DNA of 64,000 bases, from the NCBI RefSeq assembly GCF_005217525.1, contig NZ_PNXQ01000016.1, positions 608,865 through 672,864 of the forward strand, in the 5' to 3' direction. A model generated the notes under the pieces. The model was not told the DNA's origin. It worked only from the letters and a program-made list of their open reading frames with translations, and did no database searches. The stretch comes from Paenibacillus terrae (GTDB taxonomy: Bacteria; Bacillota; Bacilli; Paenibacillales; Paenibacillaceae). How positions within the stretch are numbered: the first letter of the stretch is position 1; the number at the start of each line of letters is the position of its first letter. Of the stretch, positions 8,745-16,651 are shown in pieces. The position numbers and the translations under genes are program-made.

Positions 8745-9311
8745 ATGAATTTACTATCGTATGGTCTGTTGGGCCTTCTCGCCAGAGAAGAATCCTCCGG
8801 CTATGATCTGATGCTGCGTATCCAGCCTTTTTGGCAGGCTAAGCACAGTCAGATCTATCCACTGCTAGCGCGTATGGAAAGCAAGGAATTGCTTGCTTCC
8901 CGCTGGATTCAGCAGTCCGACAAACCTGATAAAAAAATGTATACCATTACAGACAAGGGAATTCATATGCTTCAGCAATGGTCCCAGGAATCACTGGCCG
9001 CTCCGGTCACACGGGACGAATTAAGCCTGCGGCTGTTCTGTCTCTGGCTGACGGACAAAAGCAGTGCCAACCGTATGCTGGAGGAACGCAAACGTCATTT
9101 CATCCAGCGAATACGGCACCTTGAGGATATTCTGAACGACATTCCCGACGAGGATCTGCATTTTGGCAGCAAAAACTTCGGCGATTACATTCTCGTGCAA
9201 AAAGGGCTTATGAATGCCAAAGCGGGTCTGGAGTGGTGCCAAATGGTACTCCGTATGTTGCTTGCCGGAGATGTAAGAGCGGACACTAATCCATTTTCAC
9301 TTAAACCATAA
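8745..9311 (+). CDS. PadR family transcriptional regulator
   Basis: 188 residues. The N-terminal winged helix of about 75 residues is typical of PadR (LLSYGLLGLLAREESSGYDL, then SQIYPLLARMESKELLASRW). The C-terminal domain is a helical Vir-like dimerisation domain. ATG 8745 has AAGGAG at 9 bp, better than the upstream in-frame ATG at 8727. PadR proteins repress stress or efflux genes in response to small molecules; no obvious target lies beside it, apart from the small membrane-protein pair downstream, which has its own promoter. Confidence 0.9.
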   Translation: MNLLSYGLLGLLAREESSGYDLMLRIQPFWQAKHSQIYPLLARMESKELLASRWIQQSDKPDKKMYTITDKGIHMLQQWSQESLAAPVTRDELSLRLFCLWLTDKSSANRMLEERKRHFIQRIRHLEDILNDIPDEDLHFGSKNFGDYILVQKGLMNAKAGLEWCQMVLRMLLAGDVRADTNPFSLKP

Positions 9312-9380
9312 GACTGAATGCTTTAGTCCAATCATGCATAGGCTTTATATATCAATAAAATTTGAATGTTTTAAATTTTT

Positions 9381-9408
9381 TGAAACCCTTTTCTATCCGT
9401 TTCGTATT
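9381..9408 (+). promoter_or_regulatory. ECF sigma (SigW-like) promoter
   Basis: TGAAAC (9381-9386), a 16-bp spacer, then CGTATT (9403-9408) matches the Bacillus SigW consensus TGAAAC-N16-CGTATA with one mismatch. It lies about 60 bp upstream of the small membrane-protein gene. An inverted repeat GTTTGA-N6-TCAAAC follows at 9423-9440. Confidence 0.6.
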
Positions 9409-9467
9409 ACTGGTAAGCGGCTGTTTGACCTATATCAAACCAACATACCAAGGGGGATTATATTTAC

Positions 9468-9923
9468 ATGAAAAAAACATTTACTTTGAAAAATATGATG
9501 ATGCTGATGATGGCCTTTACCCTGCTGATTGTTATGGTCGCACCATCTACAGCCGACGCGAGGCGAGGCGGCGGATTTAAATCCGGGCCAAAAACGTACC
9601 AATCTACACCGAGCAAGGCCACTAACAACAACGGAGTCAATAAGTCTGATAGCGGAACCAAATCCAGTGCAACTGCCGGTAATGCAAGCAGAACGGGTGG
9701 ATTTCTTGGCGGTGGCGGCGGATTCCTGAAAGGCATGATGCTGGGTGGTTTGGCAGGTATGCTCTTCGGCGGACTGTTTGGCAACATGGGCGCACTGGGC
9801 AGCTTGCTTGGCCTTGCGGTCAACATTCTCGCTATATACGTCCTGATCATGGTCGGAGTAGGTATCTACCGTGCTATTAAAAATCGTCGCAGACCTGATG
9901 ATTCCCGTGGAGGACGTTACTAA
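9468..9923 (+). CDS. Small glycine-rich membrane protein of unknown function
   Basis: 151 residues. An N-terminal signal or anchor helix (about residues 8-30, ending near STADA) is followed by an Arg/Gly start, a Ser/Thr/Asn-rich linker, a run of glycines (GGFLGGGGGFLKGMMLGG), a hydrophobic stretch of about 40 residues and a basic tail RAIKNRRRP. The layout recalls Tim44-like secreted or membrane proteins found next to YxcD in Bacilli. It starts at ATG 9468 with AAGGGGG upstream, and a SigW-like promoter suggests induction by cell-envelope stress. The next gene starts 3 bp after its stop, so the two form an operon. Confidence 0.7.
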   Translation: MKKTFTLKNMMMLMMAFTLLIVMVAPSTADARRGGGFKSGPKTYQSTPSKATNNNGVNKSDSGTKSSATAGNASRTGGFLGGGGGFLKGMMLGGLAGMLFGGLFGNMGALGSLLGLAVNILAIYVLIMVGVGIYRAIKNRRRPDDSRGGRY

Positions 9924-9926
9924 GTT

Positions 9927-10205
9927 ATGATTTTAAGTATGGATGAAATTGTAAACGCCATCTGTCTGCATATGGCTGAACGCAAAGGCGTCCAGCCCAC
10001 TGATGTGACAGTAGAATTAAGCTGGGAAGAGGATACAGGATACTCAGCAGAAGTCCATGTACAGGGTCGCAGCCAGTATCTGGTGGAAGCCAACATGATC
10101 GAGGCCATCTTGAGATACCTGCATTCCGAGTACAATATCCGTGCCTATCGCGAGCAGGTCAGACTGGATCTGGACGAAGAAATTACAGCCATTGTCCAGA
10201 ACTAA
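9927..10205 (+). CDS. DUF2653 (YxcD-like) family protein
   Basis: 92 residues, soluble and acidic, beginning MILSMDEIVNAICLHMAERK, with conserved-looking acidic patches (ELSWEEDTGYSAEV). It resembles the small Bacillus YxcD family of unknown function. It directly follows the glycine-rich membrane protein and shares its SigW-like promoter, so the pair probably works together at the envelope. No catalytic motif is visible. Confidence 0.65.
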   Translation: MILSMDEIVNAICLHMAERKGVQPTDVTVELSWEEDTGYSAEVHVQGRSQYLVEANMIEAILRYLHSEYNIRAYREQVRLDLDEEITAIVQN

Positions 10206-10253
10206 CTCTGCATTTCGCATAGATTAGTCGTGCTAAGCACGCTATACAACATC

Positions 10254-10295
10254 AGAACCGACCTTTGCTTGATGCAAGGGTCGGTTCTTTTTTTG
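10254..10295 (+). terminator. Rho-independent terminator
   Basis: AGAACCGACC (10254-10263) pairs perfectly with GGTCGGTTCT (10279-10288), followed by a T-run. It ends the SigW-type operon. Confidence 0.88.
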
Positions 10296-10404
10296 ACACC
10301 GTTTTTTGTTATAGCTTCTTCGAAATGTGGAAATATAGTGTGAAGTACGTAGCTCCAGTAAGGCCCAGCCACATCCTTATTTATTGATCAGGCACTTAAT
10401 GCGG

Positions 10405-10433
10405 TTGACACTTTAATTTAATTATTATATATT
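10405..10433 (+). promoter_or_regulatory. Sigma-A promoter of the TetR gene
   Basis: TTGACA (10405-10410), 17-bp spacer, TATATT (10428-10433). The operator-like dyad at 10433-10456 starts inside the -10 box, the position expected for autorepression. Confidence 0.7.
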
Positions 10434-10456
10434 TCATTCAACGGACGGTTAATGAA
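10433..10456. promoter_or_regulatory. TetR operator copy 1
   Basis: A dyad with TTCATT at the left end and AATGAA at the right end, inner AAC/GTT. The sequence ATTCAAC-N3-CGGTTAATGAA is repeated in front of the downstream hydrolase gene, which makes it a strong candidate binding site for the regulator at 10468. Confidence 0.65.
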
Positions 10457-10467
10457 TATGAAAGAAG

Positions 10468-11109
10468 ATGATGTATGTAGTGCATACTCCAAAAAACTCT
10501 CGACAGATCCAAGCTGCAGAAACACGTCGAAAAATTCTGCAACAAGCTAAAATACTGTTTTTTAGGGAAGGCTATCATAAAACTACAGTAAGAAGCATTC
10601 ATAGAGCATTAAATATGGCAGATGGCATTTTGTATCATTATTTTCCTGGTGGGAAAAGAGAATTGCTGACTGTTCTTATTCAAGAAGGATTCGAAGAACA
10701 ACTAGGAAAACTTAATTCATCTAATTCAGATTTAGAATCCCTTCCATTAAAGGAAGCATTGAAAAAGATATATGAATTGGGAAATGAATTGTTTACGGGG
10801 GACATAGAACTCATGCGTATTTTGTTCAGAGAAAGTGATGTGATGGAGCTTTCTGAAACCATTCACCTTTCAAATTTACTTCATGAGCGGCTCCAATGGT
10901 TCGCAGGCTTTTTGCAGAGAAGATATGAAAAAGGCGAAGTACGTAAAATGAACTTTGAAATTGCAGCTAAACAGTTCATGTCTATGAGTATACAGGATAT
11001 TGTAAGCAAATTGATCAATATTGAATTATTAAGCGACCTTTCCAGAGATATTACCAGGGAACAAATTATTGATCATATGCTCGATTTATGGAACCCCTTG
11101 ACATCATAA
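10468..11109 (+). CDS. TetR family transcriptional regulator
   Basis: 213 residues. The N-terminal helix-turn-helix is clear at about residues 14-60 (RRKILQQAKILFFREGYHKT, then TVRSIHRALNMADGILYHYF). The C-terminal ligand domain is helical and unlike any I can name. Base and codon use is visibly more AT-rich than in the surrounding genes, as in the following hydrolase. Autorepression is likely because an operator-like dyad overlaps its promoter, and a copy of the site precedes the hydrolase. The start is one of two adjacent ATG codons. Confidence 0.9.
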   Translation: MMYVVHTPKNSRQIQAAETRRKILQQAKILFFREGYHKTTVRSIHRALNMADGILYHYFPGGKRELLTVLIQEGFEEQLGKLNSSNSDLESLPLKEALKKIYELGNELFTGDIELMRILFRESDVMELSETIHLSNLLHERLQWFAGFLQRRYEKGEVRKMNFEIAAKQFMSMSIQDIVSKLINIELLSDLSRDITREQIIDHMLDLWNPLTS

Positions 11110-11121
11110 TCGTGTCAAGGG
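11095..11121 (+). terminator. Hairpin across the TetR stop codon
   Basis: CCCTTGACA (11095-11103) and TGTCAAGGG (11113-11121) form a perfect 9-bp stem with the stop codon in or near the loop. No T-run follows, so it may be a weak terminator, an attenuator or a processing site between the two genes. Confidence 0.35.
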
Positions 11122-11138
11122 ATTTAATAGGAAATTAA

Positions 11139-11159
11139 ATTCAACAACCGGTTAATGAA
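11139..11159. promoter_or_regulatory. TetR operator copy 2
   Basis: ATTCAAC-N3-CGGTTAATGAA, matching the site in the tetR promoter at all fixed positions. It lies 35 bp upstream of the hydrolase start. Confidence 0.65.
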
Positions 11160-11193
11160 ATTTAAATTGCTGACGAAAGCTGAGGTTATTATA

Positions 11194-12014
11194 ATGTCTG
11201 AAACGATTAAAATTCATGTACTGCACTGCGGCCAAGTTCAAACCGACATGGCTCTGCCATTTAACCAAAACACACTCAACCCTATTGCTTTTACAGGGAT
11301 TTTCAGGTCAAAAAAATATCAGAATAAGCTGCCTGTTTCCGCTTATTTAATCGAACATCCTAAGGGCCTCGTATTAATTGATACCGGTTGGCACACCGAT
11401 GTACGTAAAGATCAGCGCAAATACATGGGTAGAATTCACTACCAAATTAATAAAGCTATTCTTCCAGAAGGTCAGGCAATTGATGAACAACTTCAGAATT
11501 TGGGTGTGAAAATAAAGAATTTAGATTATGTCATTTTAAGCCATCTCGATATTGATCATGCGAGCGGTATTAAACTGGTAAGCAAAGCTAAGAATATTTT
11601 GACTAGTGACATTGAATGGGAAGCCGCGCCCAAAAGCAAACATCGCTACTTACAACATATGTGGGAAGGAGTCCCGATCAGGACCTTCTCTTTTAAACCA
11701 TCAGAATATGGTCCACAACAATGTCATTTGACTTATTTGGTGATGAATCTTTAATTTTTGTGCACACTCCTGGTCATTCCCATGGTTTGTCAGCTACTAT
11801 TGTAAAAAATAACGGGAAATTTGTTCTCTTAACTAGCGATACAGGATATGCAAAAAAGTCTTGGGAGGAAATGATTCTTCAGGGTGTACTTGTTAATAAA
11901 CAACAGGCCATTGAATCGTTGAAGTGGGTCAAACATATGAGTAATGAACCTAACTGTATAGAAGTGATCGCTAATCATGACCCAGACATTAAGCCGCATA
12001 CGATTGTGTTATGA
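11194..12014 (+). pseudogene. Lactonase-like metallo-beta-lactamase-fold hydrolase, frameshifted
   Basis: Two reading frames together form one metallo-hydrolase. The first part (ATG 11194 after GAGGT, to about 11718) carries the N-terminal strands, GLVLIDTGWH and the metal motif HLDIDHASG in the SHLDIDH region; the second part (from about 11720 to 12014) continues with FVHTPGHSHGLSATI, DTGY and a C-terminal NHDPD. Going from the first to the second requires a shift of -1, equivalent to one missing base near 11710-11722, and the first frame stops at 11754. Intact relatives are annotated as N-acyl homoserine lactonase family proteins. Either the gene is inactivated or the assembly has an indel. 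A programmed shift is unlikely because no clear slippery heptamer is seen. Confidence 0.75.
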
Positions 12015-12045
12015 TGAGTCATATCTTTGGGGGGCGTTAAGCAAA

Positions 12046-12102
12046 AGCCCATCCCGATGCCAATTGGAAATAAATCAACTGCCAAGCAATCGGTGATGGG
12101 CT
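12046..12102 (-). terminator. Terminator between the convergent hydrolase and radical SAM operons
   Basis: Stems AGCCCATC...CGAT and ATCG...GATGGGCT pair across a longer loop. On the minus strand the stem is followed by TTTTGC, so it most likely ends the STM4011-4015-type operon. It may also stop plus-strand transcription. Confidence 0.55.
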
Positions 12103-12170
12103 CATTTGCATTAGTCAAATCGGTATACCACACTACAGTATTTTAGCTACCATTAGAAGTTTGAATTCAT

Positions 12171-13025
12171 CTACCTTTGCGGCACCCTTTCGAGCAAGCC
12201 GCGACCGTACATTTCCCGAAACGGTTGCTCCTCCATATGAATGTACCCGATATAACAGCCGCATTCCTTCATACGGCACGGCCGCTTGGCACTTAGTCCT
12301 TCAAGGCCATCTCTGTACAAGTGACCAAGTACTCGTCGATCCTGGTAGCAATGTTTTACACGTCCGTCACCCTGTATGTAAAATACATCCTCTCCAGCGC
12401 GACACGCCCGCCCCTGACTACTGTAATCCTGCAAATTCCATTGGAAATAGGGATCTATAGACGTTAATTCAGCAATCTCGGCATCGGTATAATAATGTGG
12501 TCGATCCTTGTAAGCGTTGACCCACAAATAAACATCCTTCGGAAGCTGTGATCGCAAGGAATGAATAGCGGGAAAAGCCTGTCTCAGTCCCACGGTGCCG
12601 ACACTGTAGGAAATACCAAGTTCATATAGCTTCATACCTTGAGATATAAAAGCCGTCTCCTTCGTCTCTCCCGGATGATACGTCGCCCACAGCGCAGCCG
12701 TCCTCGGATTCAGTTCCCTGGCCCAATCCAGCTTAGCGGACAGGTTCGTCTGTACAGCCACTTTATCCACATGCGCCATATGGGAAAACTCAATCATGGT
12801 CTTGCGGTACCAGGAATGAATGAGAGCTTCTCCATACGGATTGAAAAATATGGATAGTCGATGCCCCAAAGTTCCCTGTTCCCGTACCCAATCGGCAAAA
12901 CGCTCCAGTTGCGCCCGATCCTTGTTCAATGTTTCACGGCTATCCACGTTTTTGCTGAACGGGCAGTAAGGGCAAGCATAGTTGCACGAAGTCAACGAGC
13001 CACGATAATATAGGGTTGCTCTCAT
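12171..13025 (-). CDS. STM4011 family radical SAM protein
   Basis: 284 residues. The radical SAM cluster motif is at the N-terminus, Cys14-x3-Cys18-x2-Cys21 (CNYACPYC). The C-terminal third has a further group of cysteines (CRAGED, HCYQDR, CRMKECGCYIG) that resembles a SPASM-like auxiliary Fe-S region. It is the last gene of a five-gene operon whose order and products match the Salmonella STM4015-STM4011 set. Its ATG overlaps the stop of the preceding radical SAM gene by 4 bp (13022-13025). The substrate is not known for any member of this family as far as I know. Confidence 0.85.
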   Translation of the reverse strand: MRATLYYRGSLTSCNYACPYCPFSKNVDSRETLNKDRAQLERFADWVREQGTLGHRLSIFFNPYGEALIHSWYRKTMIEFSHMAHVDKVAVQTNLSAKLDWARELNPRTAALWATYHPGETKETAFISQGMKLYELGISYSVGTVGLRQAFPAIHSLRSQLPKDVYLWVNAYKDRPHYYTDAEIAELTSIDPYFQWNLQDYSSQGRACRAGEDVFYIQGDGRVKHCYQDRRVLGHLYRDGLEGLSAKRPCRMKECGCYIGYIHMEEQPFREMYGRGLLERVPQR

Positions 13026-14446
13026 GCGCCTACGTAGCCTTCCATCCGCTCCCGTACTGCCGTGGATATCATCCAGTCGCCAATCGCATCGGAATAAGCC
13101 ATTCCTTCCTCGGTCAGTCGCAGTGTGTCGTCCACAACCACCGCCATACCAGATTCCAATAACAAGGACATTCCTGCAAAATCATCCGCCAGAGACGCAT
13201 CGAAGCGCGCGGCGTAAGCAGATAGCTCCAGACCTTCACGATGGAGAAGTGCCTTCAGAATAAAACGCCGCTTGCTCTCCTCCACATTTAAAATAAAACC
13301 GTAGTCAGCCAGATCATGGCGCTCGGCGGCGACATAATCAGCAATAATACCGCGCGTTGCGGCTGTACTAACACCGTATCGGCTAGCATAGTGAACATTA
13401 CGCGTATAGGAGCGCGCACCGCAGCCCAGACCGGCCATGCCTTCCTCCTGACAGCTGTATGGCAGCAGCTCCTTGCCGAGTGCATCATCATTTTTGGCAA
13501 AACGGCGCATGGAATATTGTACATATCCCGCCTGTTTGAGTCTTTCACGTGCTACTTCGTACAAGCTGAGACGAATATCATGATCCAGCCCGGTATAGCC
13601 CGGCTTTAAAATCGTATTTTCCCGAATGTATAATGGGTAAATAAAAATTTCACCCGGTGCGTAAGATAATGCCTCTTCCAGAGAGTACAGCCACGTTTCC
13701 ACCGTTTGACCGGGGAGACCATAGATCAGATCCACGTTCAACAGCGGAAAATCGTACTCCACCAGCCGCGCAAGCGCTTCTCGTACAAGCTTGGGCTTCT
13801 GAGGGCGGTATATGGCCGCACTCTCCGACTCCACAAAGCTCTGGATCCCCATGCTGACACGGTCCGTTCGGCGGCGCTTGAGCACCTCCAGCCGATCTTC
13901 GGTTACCGTATCCGGCGACGTTTCCACCGAAATGGAAGCATGTTCCGGGTCTAAACCCATTATATTTTCCGCAATGTCAAACAATCGTTCGACCAAAGGA
14001 GCCTCCAGCAAGGTTGGCGTACCGCCGCCGATCGCAAAGCGTGAAAACGGCCGACCACCCATGATTGGCGCCCATTGTCGGGCTTGTCTTTCAAGCGCAT
14101 TCACATACTCCTTATGCACATCCAGCCGCTTGTCAGGCAAAGTGAACAGGTTACAGAATCCACAACGAGCCGCGCAAAACGGAATATGCATATACAAAAA
14201 ATAGCTCTCCAGCTCCTCCTTCTCCCACAACTCTTGCAGTGAGAGCGGTGTATCAAACGGCCGATAGGCCGTTTTATGCGGATAAGAGTACAAATAGGAG
14301 CGGTAGGGAGCTTCACGGATCGTACGTGCCCATTGGGCAGGGTTCTCAGGCCATGGAGACCCTGATGCTGAGCCTGCGTCCAGCCCCGCAGAGGGATTGC
14401 CTTCTGCTCCCGTTAGAAGCGAGTGATTCAAATTCATGGCTTTCAT
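13022..14446 (-). CDS. STM4012 family radical SAM protein (HemN/HemW-like)
   Basis: 474 residues. The HemN-type core begins FLYMHIPFCAARCGFCNLF, with the cluster cysteines at 91, 95 and 98. The fourth cysteine of true HemN (CxxxCxxCxC) is absent, so oxygen-independent coproporphyrinogen oxidase activity is not expected. The segments AIGGGTPTLL, VSMGIQSFVESE and DLIYGLPGQT are the conserved SAM-binding regions of the group. The C-terminal domain is HemN_C-like. About 30 glycine/serine-rich residues precede the family core. A strong GAGGAGGG ribosome site supports ATG 14446. A 69-bp gap separates it from the hydrolase upstream, and it is coupled to the STM4011 gene by a 4-bp overlap. Confidence 0.87.
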   Translation of the reverse strand: MKAMNLNHSLLTGAEGNPSAGLDAGSASGSPWPENPAQWARTIREAPYRSYLYSYPHKTAYRPFDTPLSLQELWEKEELESYFLYMHIPFCAARCGFCNLFTLPDKRLDVHKEYVNALERQARQWAPIMGGRPFSRFAIGGGTPTLLEAPLVERLFDIAENIMGLDPEHASISVETSPDTVTEDRLEVLKRRRTDRVSMGIQSFVESESAAIYRPQKPKLVREALARLVEYDFPLLNVDLIYGLPGQTVETWLYSLEEALSYAPGEIFIYPLYIRENTILKPGYTGLDHDIRLSLYEVARERLKQAGYVQYSMRRFAKNDDALGKELLPYSCQEEGMAGLGCGARSYTRNVHYASRYGVSTAATRGIIADYVAAERHDLADYGFILNVEESKRRFILKALLHREGLELSAYAARFDASLADDFAGMSLLLESGMAVVVDDTLRLTEEGMAYSDAIGDWMISTAVRERMEGYVGA

Positions 14447-14515
14447 TTCTGCTCCCTCCTCGCGCTGGATTGATTTCTTTACATTTTACCAGTGCAATCT
14501 AAAATTTCTTGTACC

Positions 14516-15298
14516 TTACAACACAAATTCGCGGTAAGGCACATTCCATACTACCTCATGAGCTAGACGATGCCCTTCGTAGCCGTCTTCCCCATAAGCC
14601 GTACCATGATCGGAAAAGGCCATGCAAAACGTCTTTCCCCGTTCTCGTAAAGCATCAAACAAACGCCCAAGCTGCCCATCCACATAACGCAAGGCTACAC
14701 GTTGGGACTCCACCGAATCCTTAGCTGAGCACTCCAGAAAATAGTGATTAGGGCCATGAATAGCTGATACATTCAGGAACAAAAACAGCCGCTGCGCCGG
14801 GTCCGCCTTCTCCAGCAGCTTAAGGGCATGATTCACCTGATGCTCGGTTGAACGGGGATTCGTAACGCCGAAGGTCATACGCCAGTAGCTTTCCTGAAAA
14901 TACCCCGGCAGCACCTTGGCAAGCTTGTTTTTTTTCGTAAAAAAAATAACGCCGCCGATGCAGATTGTTCGATACCCCTCACCCGCCAGCCCGGATACAA
15001 TATCCGGTGCATCAAACAGCCACGTATGCGGATGCGTCCGCAGTCCCGTATCCTTTGTATGAAACAGCCGTATGTGGGAGGCCTTATCCGTATTAGCCGG
15101 TGTAGGCAAAAATCCGCCAAAAAACGCATGATGTGCAGCATAGGTAAAGCTGCCCGGCGTATGGCGTTTTTCCCATGGTCCAGACTCGCATAGATTCGGA
15201 CAGTTCTCCTCCTCCAGCTTGGCTACATCGTAACGCAGCGTGTCGAGCGTAATCATGACAATATCATGAGAACCGACAATCTGATTCATATCGGTCAT
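14516..15298 (-). CDS. STM4013/SEN3800 family sulfatase-fold hydrolase
   Basis: 260 residues from ATG 15298, which overlaps the previous stop by 4 bp (15295-15298); the longer open frame to 15355 is not needed. The N-terminal DIVMITLDTLRYD and the C-terminal FSDHGTAYGEDGYEGHR are metal-binding motifs of the alkaline phosphatase/sulfatase superfamily. No sulfatase-type C/S-x-P-x-R formylglycine motif is seen, so a phosphoester or other hydrolase role is more likely than sulfatase. Middle gene of the STM4015-4011-type operon. The real substrate is unknown. Confidence 0.83.
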   Translation of the reverse strand: MTDMNQIVGSHDIVMITLDTLRYDVAKLEEENCPNLCESGPWEKRHTPGSFTYAAHHAFFGGFLPTPANTDKASHIRLFHTKDTGLRTHPHTWLFDAPDIVSGLAGEGYRTICIGGVIFFTKKNKLAKVLPGYFQESYWRMTFGVTNPRSTEHQVNHALKLLEKADPAQRLFLFLNVSAIHGPNHYFLECSAKDSVESQRVALRYVDGQLGRLFDALRERGKTFCMAFSDHGTAYGEDGYEGHRLAHEVVWNVPYREFVL

Positions 15299-16632
15299 AA
15301 CGAGTCTTTCCTTTCCAAAGTTGCAGTCCCATTGGCGAGATGCAGCATTTCCCATTCATATGGATTCCATCCCTGATGCTTTACACGATATAGCAGGTCA
15401 CCGAACGGATTAACATCCAGCACGTATGGACGACCGCCATGCGCCGGAACCAGCACATCCAGCCCAGCGACCATAGAGGCTGGAAATGCGCTCATCGCGG
15501 CTTCCGCAGTCTGCTGCACCGATTCTACCGTATCCTGCGGCAACCCAGCGCCCTCCAGCAAGAGCCGTTCATTGCGCAAATGCAGATTCGTAATCGGACT
15601 CCGACTCAAACGCAAAACGGCATGACAAGCCTCTGCTCCACAAACGAGCTGGCGTACATCGTAAACACGTCCGTTCAGACTCGCTTTAGGTATCCAGCGC
15701 TCCACATGCACCCCTTCCGAGCATAGCCAGCCCAGGGTAGCATGAATGTCCTGCTTGTCCGTATAACGGCGCAAGCGTCCGGCATTGTAATACACGCGCT
15801 GTCCGTGTACGATTTCCGTTCCGATGGTGGTTACCGCCAGTTCTGCCCGTGTCCGCGGATGCACCTGATAGGCTATTACACCCGAAGCACCGGACCCGCA
15901 AAATATTTTCACAAACAGGCGGTAAACCCCGCTCTCCTTCATCGCTGCGTGCAGATCAGCAACATCACGAAAGGTACCGTCTAATGGTGCAAGCACAGGC
16001 GGAACCCTTATGCCCGCCTTGTCCAATACGGTGCTGCAACGCCGTTTGTCGAACATCACAGCCACTTCCGTCGGATCATTCATCCAGCGCGACGAGGGCC
16101 ACAGCTGGGCCGCTTCTTGCCGCAGCCATGCCAGCAGACGGCAATATCCCCGGAACCATTGTGCCGGGTGCCAAATGCGACCGTGCTGCTCCAGTAGGCC
16201 TCGTGCTTCTGCCGCCAATATGCCTGGGCCATATGCTAATTCCGCACACGGCAACAAAGAATCGTCTCCCTCCGCATCCGGGGCTCCCAAAGCAATCAGT
16301 TCACGCTCTATCTCAAAGTTTTCGCCTGGTGCATCCAGACGAAGCAGCGGACTAATGTCCGCCGCCCCCGTCTTTAACTGACAGATGCTCTCTTGCATAT
16401 ATACACTAGCATTTACACTGTCTGACGCAGACTGTATAGCTATTCGGGCCATCAGTTCACCCAAGCTTTGTTTTTCACGGATGGCTTCCAGCACATTTTT
16501 ATAGGAAATCTCAACAGCTGGCGGCAGCTTCAATCTGCTTCGCGCCTCTTGTAGTCCTGTGGTCCGCCGATTCCCCGAATTGCCAAACAAAATAAACCGC
16601 TCGTTGACATTTCTGTCTGATATCCCAACCAT
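15295..16632 (-). CDS. STM4014 family protein, ATP-grasp-like
   Basis: 445 residues. The C-terminal half reads as an ATP-grasp-like domain: RLFVKIFCGSGASGV (ATP-binding strand), then GLDVLVPAHGGRPYVLDVNP with the metal-binding Asp/Asn near the end (VLDVNPFGDLL). The N-terminal half has no recognised domain. An ATP-grasp enzyme would ligate a carboxylate to an amine or thiol, which fits a modification pathway together with two radical SAM enzymes. AGGTGAGG lies 8 bp before ATG 16632; a gap of 19 bp separates it from the LRR gene upstream. Confidence 0.8.
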   Translation of the reverse strand: MVGISDRNVNERFILFGNSGNRRTTGLQEARSRLKLPPAVEISYKNVLEAIREKQSLGELMARIAIQSASDSVNASVYMQESICQLKTGAADISPLLRLDAPGENFEIERELIALGAPDAEGDDSLLPCAELAYGPGILAAEARGLLEQHGRIWHPAQWFRGYCRLLAWLRQEAAQLWPSSRWMNDPTEVAVMFDKRRCSTVLDKAGIRVPPVLAPLDGTFRDVADLHAAMKESGVYRLFVKIFCGSGASGVIAYQVHPRTRAELAVTTIGTEIVHGQRVYYNAGRLRRYTDKQDIHATLGWLCSEGVHVERWIPKASLNGRVYDVRQLVCGAEACHAVLRLSRSPITNLHLRNERLLLEGAGLPQDTVESVQQTAEAAMSAFPASMVAGLDVLVPAHGGRPYVLDVNPFGDLLYRVKHQGWNPYEWEMLHLANGTATLERKDSL

Positions 16633-16651
16633 AAAAGCCGCCTCACCTCAC

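Noticed and set aside
9423..9440. GTTTGA-N6-TCAAAC as a dedicated operator
   Set aside because: The arms are only 6 bp and lie downstream of a good SigW-like promoter; recorded only as context.
11155..11193. Upstream ATG for the lactonase-like gene
   Set aside because: It lies within the operator copy and has no ribosome site; ATG 11194 with GAGGT is better.
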